This document shows, one piece after another, positions 1 through 9,024 of a stretch of DNA of 15,320 bases. Source of the stretch: CAYOVG01 sp964407285. GTDB taxonomy: Bacteria > Desulfobacterota > Syntrophobacteria > Syntrophobacterales > Syntrophobacteraceae. Where the stretch lies: contig CAYOVG010000160.1 of the NCBI GenBank assembly GCA_964407285.1, positions 1 through 15,320 on the forward strand, written 5' to 3'. The notes beneath the pieces are model-generated. The model had not been told where the DNA came from, made no database searches, and saw nothing but the letters and a program-made list of their open reading frames with translations. Within the stretch, counting starts at the first letter, position 1. Each line of letters starts with the position of its first letter. The position numbers and the translations under genes were made by a program.

Positions 1-1760
1 ATGTTATTCTCTCGGTTTCTTTCGACGCCGATTTCGCCGATATTTTCGAAGTCCTGGGTGCGAAAAGAAATGCGAGGGGGAAGAAGTCGGCAACAGCCGT
101 TGAGGACGCGGCCATCACCATCTCCTACGAGGGGCTCGACGGCGAGACCCGCCGCACGCGCATCGAGTGCTCCCCCCGGCCCGACGCCATATCGGAAGAC
201 GAGGTGCAATTTCAGGTATCCCTGGAACCCAGGCAGGAAGCCATGTTCTTCTTCACCATATCCTGCGAGACCCGAGGGGCCGCTCCGATGCGCCTTTCCT
301 ACCAGAAGGCCTTCGGGCAGGCCGCGGACGAATTGCGGACGTCGAAGTCCCGCACCTGCGAGATTCACACTTCCAACGAGCAGTTCAACGACTGGCTGAG
401 CAGGTCCCTTGCGGACCTCTACATGATGTTGACCGAGACGCCTCAAGGCCCCTATCCGTACGCCGGCGTTCCATGGTTCAGCACGCCGTTCGGCAGGGAC
501 GGCATCATCACGGCCCTCCAGATGCTCTGGCTGGACCCGGATGTAGCCCGTGGCGTGCTGGCTTACCTGGCTGCGGCCCAGGCAACGGAAACGATTGCGG
601 AACGCGACGAGGAGCCGGGCAAAATCCTGCACGAGACCCGAATGGGCGAAATGGCCAACCTCGGCGAAATCCCCTTCGGGAGATACTACGGCAGTGTCGA
701 TTCCACGCCGCTTTTCCTCGTACTGGCCGGAGCGTTCTACGAGTGGACTGGCGACCTGCGGTTCATAGAATCGATCTGGCCCAACATCGAGCTTGCCCTG
801 GACTGGATCGACCATCACGGAGACATGGATGGCGACGGGTTCGTGGAGTATTCCAGCCGCACCGGTCGTGGCCTGGTGCAGCAGGGCTGGAAGGACTCCA
901 ACGATTCGGTCTTCCACCAGGACGGTGTTCTTGCCGAAGGACCGGTCGCTTTGTGCGAGGTCCAGGGCTACGTCTACGATGCGAAACGGAAAGCCGCCAG
1001 GATGGCTTCCGCACTCGGGCGAAGCGCATTGGCGGAAGACCTGCTCCGGCAGGCCGACAACCTTAAGCGGCTCTTCGAGAAAGCTTTCTGGCAGGACGAT
1101 CTTTTCACCTACGCCCTGGCCCTCGACGGGCAGAAGCGCCCGTGCCGGGTGCGGGCGTCCAACGCGGGACACTGCCTGTTCTCGGGCATAGCCGACAGGG
1201 ACCACGCCCGCAGCACGGCTCAGACGCTCATGTCGGAGAGCATGTTTTCCGGATGGGGGATTCGCACCCTCGCCACCTCCGAATCCCGGTACAATCCGAT
1301 GTCTTACCATAACGGAAGCATCTGGCCTCACGACAACTCGATCGTCGCGTACGGGCTCAGCCGCTACGGCTTCACCCATTCGGCCATGAAGGTGTTCGAG
1401 GGGCTCTTCGACGCCGCCATGTTCCTGGATCTGCACCGCCTGCCGGAACTCTTCTGCGGCTTCGGACGCCGGTCGAGCCAGGGGCCCACAGTGTACCCCC
1501 TTGCCTGCGCCCCGCAGTCCTGGGCGGCGGGAAGCGTATTTTTGCTGCTGCAGGCCAGCCTGGGTCTGTCCTTCGACGCCGAACGCGAGCAGTTACGCTT
1601 CAACTATCCCCAGTTGCCGGATTTTCTCCAGGAGATTCAGATCAAGAATCTCAAGGCGGGCAAGGCGCGGATCGACCTCCTCATGCGGAGGCACGCCGGC
1701 GACGTAGGCATAAACGTCTTGCGAAGGGAAGGTCCGGTGGAAGTCGTGGTGGTGAAGTAG
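1..1760 (+). CDS. Glycogen-debranching enzyme (amylo-alpha-1,6-glucosidase), 5' end outside window
   Basis: The reading frame is open from base 3, so this is the 3' part (585 residues) of a longer gene; the ATG at 204 is internal. Upstream of it the frame already encodes a family-typical segment (VSFDADFADIFEVLG), which is the end of the N-terminal GDE domain. The rest is the (alpha/alpha)6-barrel glucosidase domain (GDE_C/amylo-alpha-1,6-glucosidase family): GVPWFSTPFGRDG near residues 155-167, the acidic DGDGFVEYSS stretch, QGWKDSNDSVF near 295, SYHNGSIWPHDNS around base 1303-1340 and LPELFCGF around 1441. This family hydrolyses alpha-1,6 branch points in cytoplasmic glycogen or related glucans. 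The stop TAG is at 1758-1760, directly followed by a heptamer tandem repeat. No terminator is seen. Family assignment is confident; exact substrate is inferred. Confidence 0.93.
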   Translation, partial: VILSVSFDADFADIFEVLGAKRNARGKKSATAVEDAAITISYEGLDGETRRTRIECSPRPDAISEDEVQFQVSLEPRQEAMFFFTISCETRGAAPMRLSYQKAFGQAADELRTSKSRTCEIHTSNEQFNDWLSRSLADLYMMLTETPQGPYPYAGVPWFSTPFGRDGIITALQMLWLDPDVARGVLAYLAAAQATETIAERDEEPGKILHETRMGEMANLGEIPFGRYYGSVDSTPLFLVLAGAFYEWTGDLRFIESIWPNIELALDWIDHHGDMDGDGFVEYSSRTGRGLVQQGWKDSNDSVFHQDGVLAEGPVALCEVQGYVYDAKRKAARMASALGRSALAEDLLRQADNLKRLFEKAFWQDDLFTYALALDGQKRPCRVRASNAGHCLFSGIADRDHARSTAQTLMSESMFSGWGIRTLATSESRYNPMSYHNGSIWPHDNSIVAYGLSRYGFTHSAMKVFEGLFDAAMFLDLHRLPELFCGFGRRSSQGPTVYPLACAPQSWAAGSVFLLLQASLGLSFDAEREQLRFNYPQLPDFLQEIQIKNLKAGKARIDLLMRRHAGDVGINVLRREGPVEVVVVK

Positions 1761-1767
1761 GGGGGAG

Positions 1768-1809
1768 GCGGGTTGCGGGCTTCGCGTTGCGGGTTGCGGG
1801 TTGCGGGGT
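1768..1809. repeat. Heptanucleotide tandem repeat (GCGGGTT)n
   Basis: Six consecutive 7-bp units in register start 8 bases after the debranching-enzyme stop codon: GCGGGTT, GCGGGCT, TCGCGTT, GCGGGTT, GCGGGTT, GCGGGGT. It is a simple-sequence repeat of unknown role. Confidence 0.85.
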
Positions 1810-1837
1810 GCGAGTCGGAAGTTCCAAAGATGTGATT

Positions 1838-1905
1838 ATTTCGCGGGTGGGAGCGTGAAACCACAACCAGAGCAGAGATTAGACCATTTCGCGGGTGGTG
1901 GTGTG
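1838..1905. repeat. Pair of 20-bp direct repeats, 48-bp period
   Basis: ATTTCGCGGGTGG followed by GAGCGTG (1838-1857) recurs as ATTTCGCGGGTGG followed by TGGTGTG (1886-1905), 17 of 20 identical. No coding potential or known element is recognised. With the heptamers on both sides, this accounts for most of the 1761-2050 spacer. Confidence 0.6.
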
Positions 1906-1934
1906 CAGCCCATGGAGAAGGCACAGAGACGGAT

Positions 1935-1983
1935 GTCGGTGGTCGGAGAGCAGAGATCGGAATGGAGTTATCCGACCTCCGAC
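1935..1983. repeat. Imperfect inverted repeat made of heptamer units
   Basis: GTCGGTGGTCGGA (1935-1947) pairs at 12 of 13 positions with TCCGACCTCCGAC (1971-1983) across a 23-nt loop. The right arm is two units of the heptamer TCCGACC. No T-run follows on either strand, so it is not a convincing intrinsic terminator. Confidence 0.6.
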
Positions 1984-2050
1984 CCCTGTACACAAGGCCG
2001 GAGCATCGCAGGATAAATTCGTCCCACCGTTTGTAAATCTTCGCGCCAAC

Positions 2051-2080
2051 AAAAAAAGGGGAGGCTTTCGCCTCCCCTCT
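2051..2080 (-). terminator. Rho-independent terminator of acsA
   Basis: Read on the minus strand, a perfect 9-bp stem AGGGGAGGC / GCCTCCCCT with a GAAA loop (2057-2078) is followed by seven T residues (complement of 2051-2057). It starts about 40 nt downstream of the acsA stop codon, the expected place for its terminator. Confidence 0.93.
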
Positions 2081-2118
2081 CTTTATTGCCTCACCGGCAG
2101 TCAGAAGCTAAAAATCAG

Positions 2119-4053
<1,935 letters not shown>

Positions 4054-4257
4054 TAGTTAGCCTCCAAAAAGGTAATGTTGATTGTTGGCGCCCCGAGGGA
4101 GCGCTTCCCCTTGTGACTTGGCGAGAATAAAAGAGTTATTACACGAAGCGATCAATGCGGAGGACATGTCACCGGGTATCTGAGAGAGAGAAAAAAGCCA
4201 CATGAGCACGAGCCACCGAATGCGAGTCAATAGCAGCCTTTCTGTTTGACATGGATT

Positions 4258-4286
4258 AACTTATCAGCGAAAACGACACTTGTCAA
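4258..4286 (-). promoter_or_regulatory. Candidate sigma-70 promoter for acsA
   Basis: On the minus strand a perfect -35 TTGACA (complement of 4281-4286) is separated by 17 nt from a poor -10, TAAGTT (complement of 4258-4263, three of six consensus bases). It would give a leader of about 200 nt. The rest of the 4054-4566 spacer shows only a 10-bp near-tandem repeat ATGCGAAGAA (4380-4389, 4392-4401), and I see no gene in it. Confidence 0.3.
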
Positions 4287-4566
4287 CTGAAAATTGCATG
4301 GCTCCGCCAGCGGCGTCGAAAATTTCGCTTTCCACCGCCGGACCGCAGGGCCCCCGCCAACCATAATACAGAGGGAAAAATGCGAAGAAACATGCGAAGA
4401 ATTCGGATCACGCTCTTCTCGCCGGCTTCAAAGGACTTACCTTCTTATTCGATGAGCCCAAACCTGCGCGAAAGCGCGTTGGAATCGAAAAACAGGTAAA
4501 GGCGAGTAGAGACGACAGGCGCTTGTGAAAGATTTAATCCTGTAACCTTGATCAGGAGTGTTCAAA

Positions 4567-4968
4567 ATGGCAATGACGGTACTGATGCTCGTCACAATCT
4601 TCGTTTTGTGGGACGCCGCCTGGCGACTCCTCGGCGTCCGGCCGCTGTTCCCATGGCAGTTGAAGGATATGTCCAAACGCGAGTTGAAGGACGCGGTCTT
4701 CCTGGATGTGAGAACCGCCGTGGAATACCGGTGGTTTCATATCCCGGGGGCGCGGAACATGCCCGAATTGCTCCATAACCCCGATGCCTTCCATGCGGAA
4801 CAGAAAGACCGCCCCATCGTGGTGGTGTGCATGACCGGACACCGGTCCCCCCCGGTGGCGTACCGGCTCAAGAAAATGGGCTACACCAATGTTTATAACC
4901 TGACCTGGGGAATGTTGGGACGAATGGTGTATAGGGCGGTGAATGGGGGAGGGACGGTGAATGGGTGA
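4567..4968 (+). CDS. Membrane-anchored single-domain rhodanese, 133 aa
   Basis: The first 22 residues or so (MAMTVLMLVTIFVLWDAAWR) form an uncleaved hydrophobic segment, probably an N-terminal membrane anchor. A single rhodanese domain follows: FLDVRTAVEYRWFHIPGARN, and the active loop CMTGHRS with nucleophilic Cys at about residue 88. Rhodaneses carry sulfane sulfur as a persulfide on that Cys; the donor and acceptor here are unknown. The start was chosen at ATG 4567 because AGGAG (4554-4558) is spaced 8 nt from it; an in-frame GTG at 4558 overlaps that ribosome site. The C-terminal tail VNGGGTVNG is encoded by a tandem repeat, so the ancestral stop may have lain elsewhere. It stands alone and converges with the gene to its right. 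Confidence 0.88.
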   Translation: MAMTVLMLVTIFVLWDAAWRLLGVRPLFPWQLKDMSKRELKDAVFLDVRTAVEYRWFHIPGARNMPELLHNPDAFHAEQKDRPIVVVCMTGHRSPPVAYRLKKMGYTNVYNLTWGMLGRMVYRAVNGGGTVNG

Positions 4969-4978
4969 ATGGGTGAAT
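4937..4978. repeat. Octanucleotide tandem repeat [CG]GGTGAAT
   Basis: Units CGGTGAAT (4937-4944), CGGTGAAT (4955-4962), GGGTGAAT (4963-4970) and GGGTGAAT (4971-4978); the last three are in exact tandem. The rhodanese stop codon (4966-4968) lies inside the repeat. Confidence 0.8.
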
Positions 4979-5080
4979 GGGGGAATTGTTTCGAACGAAA
5001 CGGGGCTGTCGGATTCCTGTGCGAGCCCTCATGCAGCTTCTCAGGATGTCTTTCCCATGGTTTCGGCATCGGAGGACGGT

Positions 5081-6499
5081 TCACCCGTTTTCCATGATGC
5101 GCAACTTGGGAGATCGGCGCAGCACGTGGAGCAGAAGACTGTCCAGGCGGTCGAAAAGAGTCCGGCAAAGCCCTCCATGATTCATCTTGTCGCCGAAGAG
5201 TTCTCGCCTCAACTCATCCACCGACTCGTTCACGCTGCCCAGTTTGCTCAGGTGGCCGGTCTGAGTCGCAAGCTTTTCCTCGATGAGAAGCCGCCTGGCC
5301 ATTCTACAGAATCTGCCGATATCCTCATCGATCTTTCCGATCTCTTCCACGATTCGCCCCAATGCGTCTTTCGCCGCGTCCCCGCCATGCAGCTTTCCAT
5401 GGGCTGCATGCAGGGAAAACTCTCCCGCAAAACTCATCCAGCCCGCATCATCGCGGGCAAGGAGTCGCACGATCACCGCCAGAGTGCCGTATTCCAACCC
5501 TCTCACCCCTCGACGCCACTGCAGCAGCCATGGGGAACGCCACTTCCACATGAGCTGGCATTCGCCGAAAAGAACGAGGTCCTCCACGCAGGAGCGCATG
5601 CGCGCAAGGCTTTCGCGGCAGGAATCGCAGGCCTGCGCCGTCAGGGCCGGAGAGGCGGGCCGGCCGGAGGGGGGCGCCGGGGCGGGACCGGGCGAGGAAG
5701 CGCAAGGGAGACCGGACCCCGAAGCTGCCGCCTCTCCATCCAGGTACGACAGGAAATTGAGGAAAAGACGATTGCCTGAAATGCTGCCGGGAGTTTCCAG
5801 GTGAGGGTACGAAAGGATCAGCCTTCCCCTTTTCAGCCGGGCCTCGATGATGGCGGGGTGGCCCATCAGCCGCCGCGGGTTCAAATTGATTCCGTAGATG
5901 CTCTCCCACACTTCCCACGGAATACCATGAGGTTCGATGTCTTGCGCCGGGAGGTCCGAAACCAGAAAATCGGGGCCCGTCGCTTCGTAGGAGGCCAGGC
6001 AGGTAAGCTCCGGCAGCGGTTCCCACTGGAATTGGGAGGGCCACCAGACGGGAACGTCGATTGCGTCGGGAAGCCCCCGCCACGCAGGGTGGCCGGAGCG
6101 CCCCTCGACCGCCCGGATTCGAACGCCGCCGCTGGCGCTGGGAAGCCTCTCGGAGAGCGGCATCCTCTTGAGCGGCGCCAGTTCGAGGGATGGAGGACTC
6201 GAGAGGGCAAGTCCCGCCCCGCCGCAGAAGCCGAGATAACTCCCGCCTTCCTCCACGAAATTTCTGATCGCCTCTTTTCCGGCGCTTCCCAGCGCACGCA
6301 CCTTGTGGGAAGCCCATCCCCCCGGAACCAGCAGCACCCGGTACGACTTCAGGCAGCCTCCGGCGATGTCTTGCGCGCTCAGAAGATCGAACGGGACCCC
6401 GCATTTCGCCAGGGTCTCCACGCAGAGGAGCCCCCAGAGCAGCGACTGGTCCCAGAAGAGCGCCACCGGCGGACCGGACCACGAACAAAACGTCAACAA
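5081..6499 (-). CDS. BPL_N (GATase1-like) protein with unrecognised helical C-terminal domain, 472 aa
   Basis: Residues 1-255 resemble the BPL_N family (glutamine-amidotransferase-like fold): VLLVPGGWASHK (55-66), a nucleophile-elbow-like YLGFCGGAGLAL with Cys92, and SYPHLETPGS with His233 and Glu235, a possible Cys-His-Glu triad. A Pro/Ala/Ser linker (about 258-287) leads to a helical region of about 185 residues, with CDSCRESLARMRSC at its start, that I do not recognise. No signal peptide is obvious. The start is not ATG: AGGAG (complement of 6503-6507) precedes two consecutive TTG codons at 6499 and 6496, and the second has the better spacing (6 nt). It is the last gene of a minus-strand series, 223 nt after the flavoprotein gene. 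Substrate unknown; BPL_N domains occur in hydrolase- or ligase-linked contexts. Confidence 0.8.
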   Translation of the reverse strand: MLTFCSWSGPPVALFWDQSLLWGLLCVETLAKCGVPFDLLSAQDIAGGCLKSYRVLLVPGGWASHKVRALGSAGKEAIRNFVEEGGSYLGFCGGAGLALSSPPSLELAPLKRMPLSERLPSASGGVRIRAVEGRSGHPAWRGLPDAIDVPVWWPSQFQWEPLPELTCLASYEATGPDFLVSDLPAQDIEPHGIPWEVWESIYGINLNPRRLMGHPAIIEARLKRGRLILSYPHLETPGSISGNRLFLNFLSYLDGEAAASGSGLPCASSPGPAPAPPSGRPASPALTAQACDSCRESLARMRSCVEDLVLFGECQLMWKWRSPWLLQWRRGVRGLEYGTLAVIVRLLARDDAGWMSFAGEFSLHAAHGKLHGGDAAKDALGRIVEEIGKIDEDIGRFCRMARRLLIEEKLATQTGHLSKLGSVNESVDELRRELFGDKMNHGGLCRTLFDRLDSLLLHVLRRSPKLRIMENG

Positions 6500-6541
6500 A
6501 TTCTCCTCTTACGGCAACGAAAGACGGATCATCAAAGAAAC

Positions 6542-6694
6542 GAAAAGCTTTGACCACGAAAAACACGAAAGGCGCTAAAAAAGATGTGTCTTCGCCAGGT
6601 CGGCATGCGTTCCCACGTAGGAGCATTGGAACACGTTGAGTTCATTTCTGTCCCTTTTCGTGTTCTTTCGTGTTTTTCGTGGTCAAAGCTTTTC
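6542..6694. repeat. 30-bp perfect inverted repeat with 93-nt spacer
   Basis: The left arm at 6542-6571 (begins GAAAAGCTTTGACCACG) is the exact reverse complement of 6665-6694 (ends CGTGGTCAAAGCTTTTC). The arms contain reiterated TTCGTG/CACGAA units (further copies near 6656-6662 and 6701-6706). It occupies most of the gap between the BPL_N and flavoprotein genes and would form a long RNA hairpin if the two are co-transcribed. Confidence 0.9.
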
Positions 6695-6722
6695 ATGCCC
6701 TTCGTGGTAAGAAATCTTCGTC

Positions 6723-8480
6723 TTACTCCTCTTCCGCGGTCTCCCGGGCCTGATCGTCGTCCAGGCGGATCATGCCGGATTTCTTGAGTCCGGCCACTCC
6801 GCCCTCCAGGTTCGCCGCCCCGCCGATCCCGGCGGACTCGAGCTGGCGCAGGGCCTCGTAGGACCTGACGCCCGAGTTGCACACCAGCACGACTCGTTTG
6901 CCCCTGGGCACCTCCTCCATCCGGTACTTGAGCGTTTCCTGGGGGATGTTCAGCCAGCGGTCGCCGAAATGGGCCACGTACGGTCCCGCGTTGGCCGGAC
7001 CGCGCACGTCCAGGCACACGACGTCGTCGGCCTTTTCTTCCAGGTAGCACCGGTTGAACTCGTCGAGGCTTATGGGTTTGTTGAGCCCGTCGAGGATGTT
7101 TTCCGCCGTATTGGCCGTGGCGTTGACTATGTCGAGGGCGGCCGCGTAGGGTGGGGAGTAGGCCAGTTCCAGGTTGGAAATATCATCGAGCCCCGGCTTG
7201 AAGGGAAGGACAGCCGCGACGCTGTTGATCCGCCCGAGGAGCGCATCCCCGTTTTTTGCGACCCCCTGGCAGCCGAGAACCCGGCGCGTCTTCCCGTCCA
7301 CGATCAGTTGCAGATACATGAGGTCCTGGGTGGGGTAGAAGTGCGCCCTGTCCGCCTGGATCACGAGCGCGTTCACCGGGTCGAACCCCTCCCGGCCCGC
7401 GGCCTGCAGTCCCAGTCCCGTCGATGCGACGGCCATGTCGAAGACTTTTACCGTAAAGCTTCCGACGACTCCCTTGAAGTCGGCGAACCCGCCGCAGATG
7501 TTGGTCCCGATGACCCGGCCCTGCCGGTTGGCGAGAGACCCCTGCGGGAAGAAGACCGGTTTGCCGGTGATCAGGTGAGGGACCTCGATGCAATCGCCGC
7601 CTGCGTAGATGTCCGGGTCGGACGTCTGGAGCCTTCGGTTCACCACGATGCCGCCTCGGGGGGAAACGAGTAGTCCCGCGGCCTTGGCGAGTTCGGAATT
7701 GGGCCGCACGCCGACTGCCGTGATGACCAGGTCCGCCGGGAGGGTCCGACGGGATGTGGCGACTTCCAAGGCCGACTCGCCATCCTCGACCGGGCGGATC
7801 TCCTTGACGGTTTCATTGAGATGGACCGTGACCTCGTGCTCCTCGATGTGCTTGAGCACCATCTTCGCGAGGCTCGGGTCCAGAATGCCCGGCAGCACCT
7901 GGTCGGCGATCTCCACCATGGTGGTCTCCACCCCCCACAGGTCGCTCAACGCTTCCGCCATCTCGCAGCCGATGGCCCCGGCCCCGATGATGACCGCCTT
8001 GTCCACTTCGCCCTTCGAGATGAATTCCTTGATGGCTATAGCCGACTGGAGGTTGGAAACGCTCAGAACCCGCGGATGGTCGGCCCCCGGAATGGGCAGC
8101 CGGTTGGGAATGCTGCCCGTGCCCAGGACCAGCTTGTCGTACGGGATTTCATCCTCCTTGCCGGCGTCGAGGTCCCGCACCAGGACTTTTTTTGCGCTCC
8201 GGTCGATGGAGAGCACCCGTGTGCGCGTGCGGACGCGCACTCCCTTTGCGTCCTCGAAAAACTTCGGGGTCCGCACCATATGGAAGCTCGTGGACATGAG
8301 TTCGCTGATTTCGCTGACATCCCCGGAGATGTAATAGGGGATACCGCATCCGCCATAAGATATGTATTCATCCTGGTCCACCATCGTGACTTCGGCTTCG
8401 GGCATGAGGCGCTTCAGCCTGCAGGCAACCTTCGGTCCCAAAGCCACCGCTCCGACGATGACCACTCGCATTGCATCCAT
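6723..8480 (-). CDS. CoA-disulfide reductase / NADH oxidase-like flavoprotein with C-terminal rhodanese domain, 585 aa
   Basis: A class of pyridine-nucleotide disulfide oxidoreductases using one active-site Cys and FAD to reduce CoA-disulfide, CoA-persulfide or polysulfide with NAD(P)H (CoADR-Rhd/Npsr group). Seen: N-terminal FAD dinucleotide fold (VVIVGAVALG, 6-15), catalytic Cys45 in SYGGCGIPYY, NAD(P)H fold GAGAIGCEMAEAL (166-178), FAD motif IYAGGDC (291-297), dimerisation domain, then a rhodanese domain (about 490-575) with CNSGVRSYEA (Cys534). The fold motif GAVALG replaces the commoner GGVAGG. ATG at 8480 has AAGGAAG about 6 nt upstream; an in-frame ATG lies three codons later. The C-terminus is acidic (ETAEEE). 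It is preceded by the ten-cysteine gene (144 nt gap) and followed by the BPL_N gene. A cytoplasmic persulfide/polysulfide reductase role is inferred. Confidence 0.93.
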   Translation of the reverse strand: MDAMRVVIVGAVALGPKVACRLKRLMPEAEVTMVDQDEYISYGGCGIPYYISGDVSEISELMSTSFHMVRTPKFFEDAKGVRVRTRTRVLSIDRSAKKVLVRDLDAGKEDEIPYDKLVLGTGSIPNRLPIPGADHPRVLSVSNLQSAIAIKEFISKGEVDKAVIIGAGAIGCEMAEALSDLWGVETTMVEIADQVLPGILDPSLAKMVLKHIEEHEVTVHLNETVKEIRPVEDGESALEVATSRRTLPADLVITAVGVRPNSELAKAAGLLVSPRGGIVVNRRLQTSDPDIYAGGDCIEVPHLITGKPVFFPQGSLANRQGRVIGTNICGGFADFKGVVGSFTVKVFDMAVASTGLGLQAAGREGFDPVNALVIQADRAHFYPTQDLMYLQLIVDGKTRRVLGCQGVAKNGDALLGRINSVAAVLPFKPGLDDISNLELAYSPPYAAALDIVNATANTAENILDGLNKPISLDEFNRCYLEEKADDVVCLDVRGPANAGPYVAHFGDRWLNIPQETLKYRMEEVPRGKRVVLVCNSGVRSYEALRQLESAGIGGAANLEGGVAGLKKSGMIRLDDDQARETAEEE

Positions 8481-8593
8481 CCGTTACTTCCTTTCGTCCC
8501 TATGGTTATCGACAGACGGTTCGTCGGAAGCCCGTTCGAAAAATCGGCCTGACGCCGCTCCGCGGTTGTACGGGTTTTCAACCTCATGCATCC

Positions 8594-8614
8594 GGCATTC
8601 GGTCTCCGAACGCC
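8594..8614. repeat. Short hairpin between mini-protein and flavoprotein genes
   Basis: Read on the minus strand GGCGTTCGG / CCGAATGCC form a 9-bp stem (one G-U pair) with a 3-nt loop, 11 nt after the mini-protein stop. No T-run follows, so it is more likely a processing or stability hairpin than a terminator. Confidence 0.45.
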
Positions 8615-8624
8615 GATCTCCGTC

Positions 8625-8867
8625 CTACTGATTCCCGAAGCCCCGAATATCGCCGCAATCCGGGCACGTCCAGGTGATGCCGTTACAGGTCATCCCCCAG
8701 AAGTTCTCTTCCATGCAGTCGGAGCATATCATGAAACCGCACGGGCACGTCCAGCAAAAGGGCTGCTCTTCACCGCATACGTGGCAGATGTACTTGTCCG
8801 GACGCCTTCTCCTGCGGCTCTTCGGCTTCTCGTCCGCCTGCCGGTTGTTTTCTTTTTCCGTTTCCAT
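8625..8867 (-). CDS. Small ten-cysteine putative zinc-binding protein, 80 aa
   Basis: The protein begins with a charged tail (METEKENNRQADEKPKSRRR) ending in an arginine run, then a compact cysteine-rich region with ten Cys at 28, 31, 38, 41, 43, 48, 51, 61, 68 and 71. These include CHVC, CWTCPC, CSDC and CPDC pairs, like a double zinc-ribbon or RING-like fold. I do not recognise a named family. The ATG at 8867 is preceded by AAGGAGGAAG with an 11-nt gap from AGGAGG; the frame stays open further upstream but without a better start. It lies between the MBL hydrolase gene (157 nt upstream) and the flavoprotein gene (144 nt downstream), all on one strand. Zinc binding is inferred from Cys spacing; a metallochaperone, nucleic-acid or partner-binding role is open. 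Confidence 0.8.
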   Translation of the reverse strand: METEKENNRQADEKPKSRRRRRPDKYICHVCGEEQPFCWTCPCGFMICSDCMEENFWGMTCNGITWTCPDCGDIRGFGNQ

Positions 8868-9024
8868 AAATCGAACTTCCTCCTTCCTGAATCTCCCCCC
8901 GCCTTGCCCGGCCTGATGGGGCCGATGGCGAACGGACGGGTCGGGCCGCACGGTGCGAACATAATGCGAGAGACCGGGCCGGAGCCTGAACATGAACCTG
9001 GATTGTCCTGTCGGGATATCCCGA

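Noticed and set aside
1768..1984. CRISPR-like array
   Set aside because: Units are 7 bp in tandem without unique spacers, and the 20-bp pair occurs only twice.
4976..5080. Bidirectional terminator between the convergent rhodanese and BPL_N genes
   Set aside because: Only very short or tight stems (GTTTCG/CGAAAC with a 2-nt loop) and no T-run on either strand.
5448..6626. Minus-strand ORF of 392 codons overlapping the BPL_N gene
   Set aside because: The Arg/Pro/Gly-rich translation is a frame shadow; the BPL_N frame has motifs and a ribosome site.
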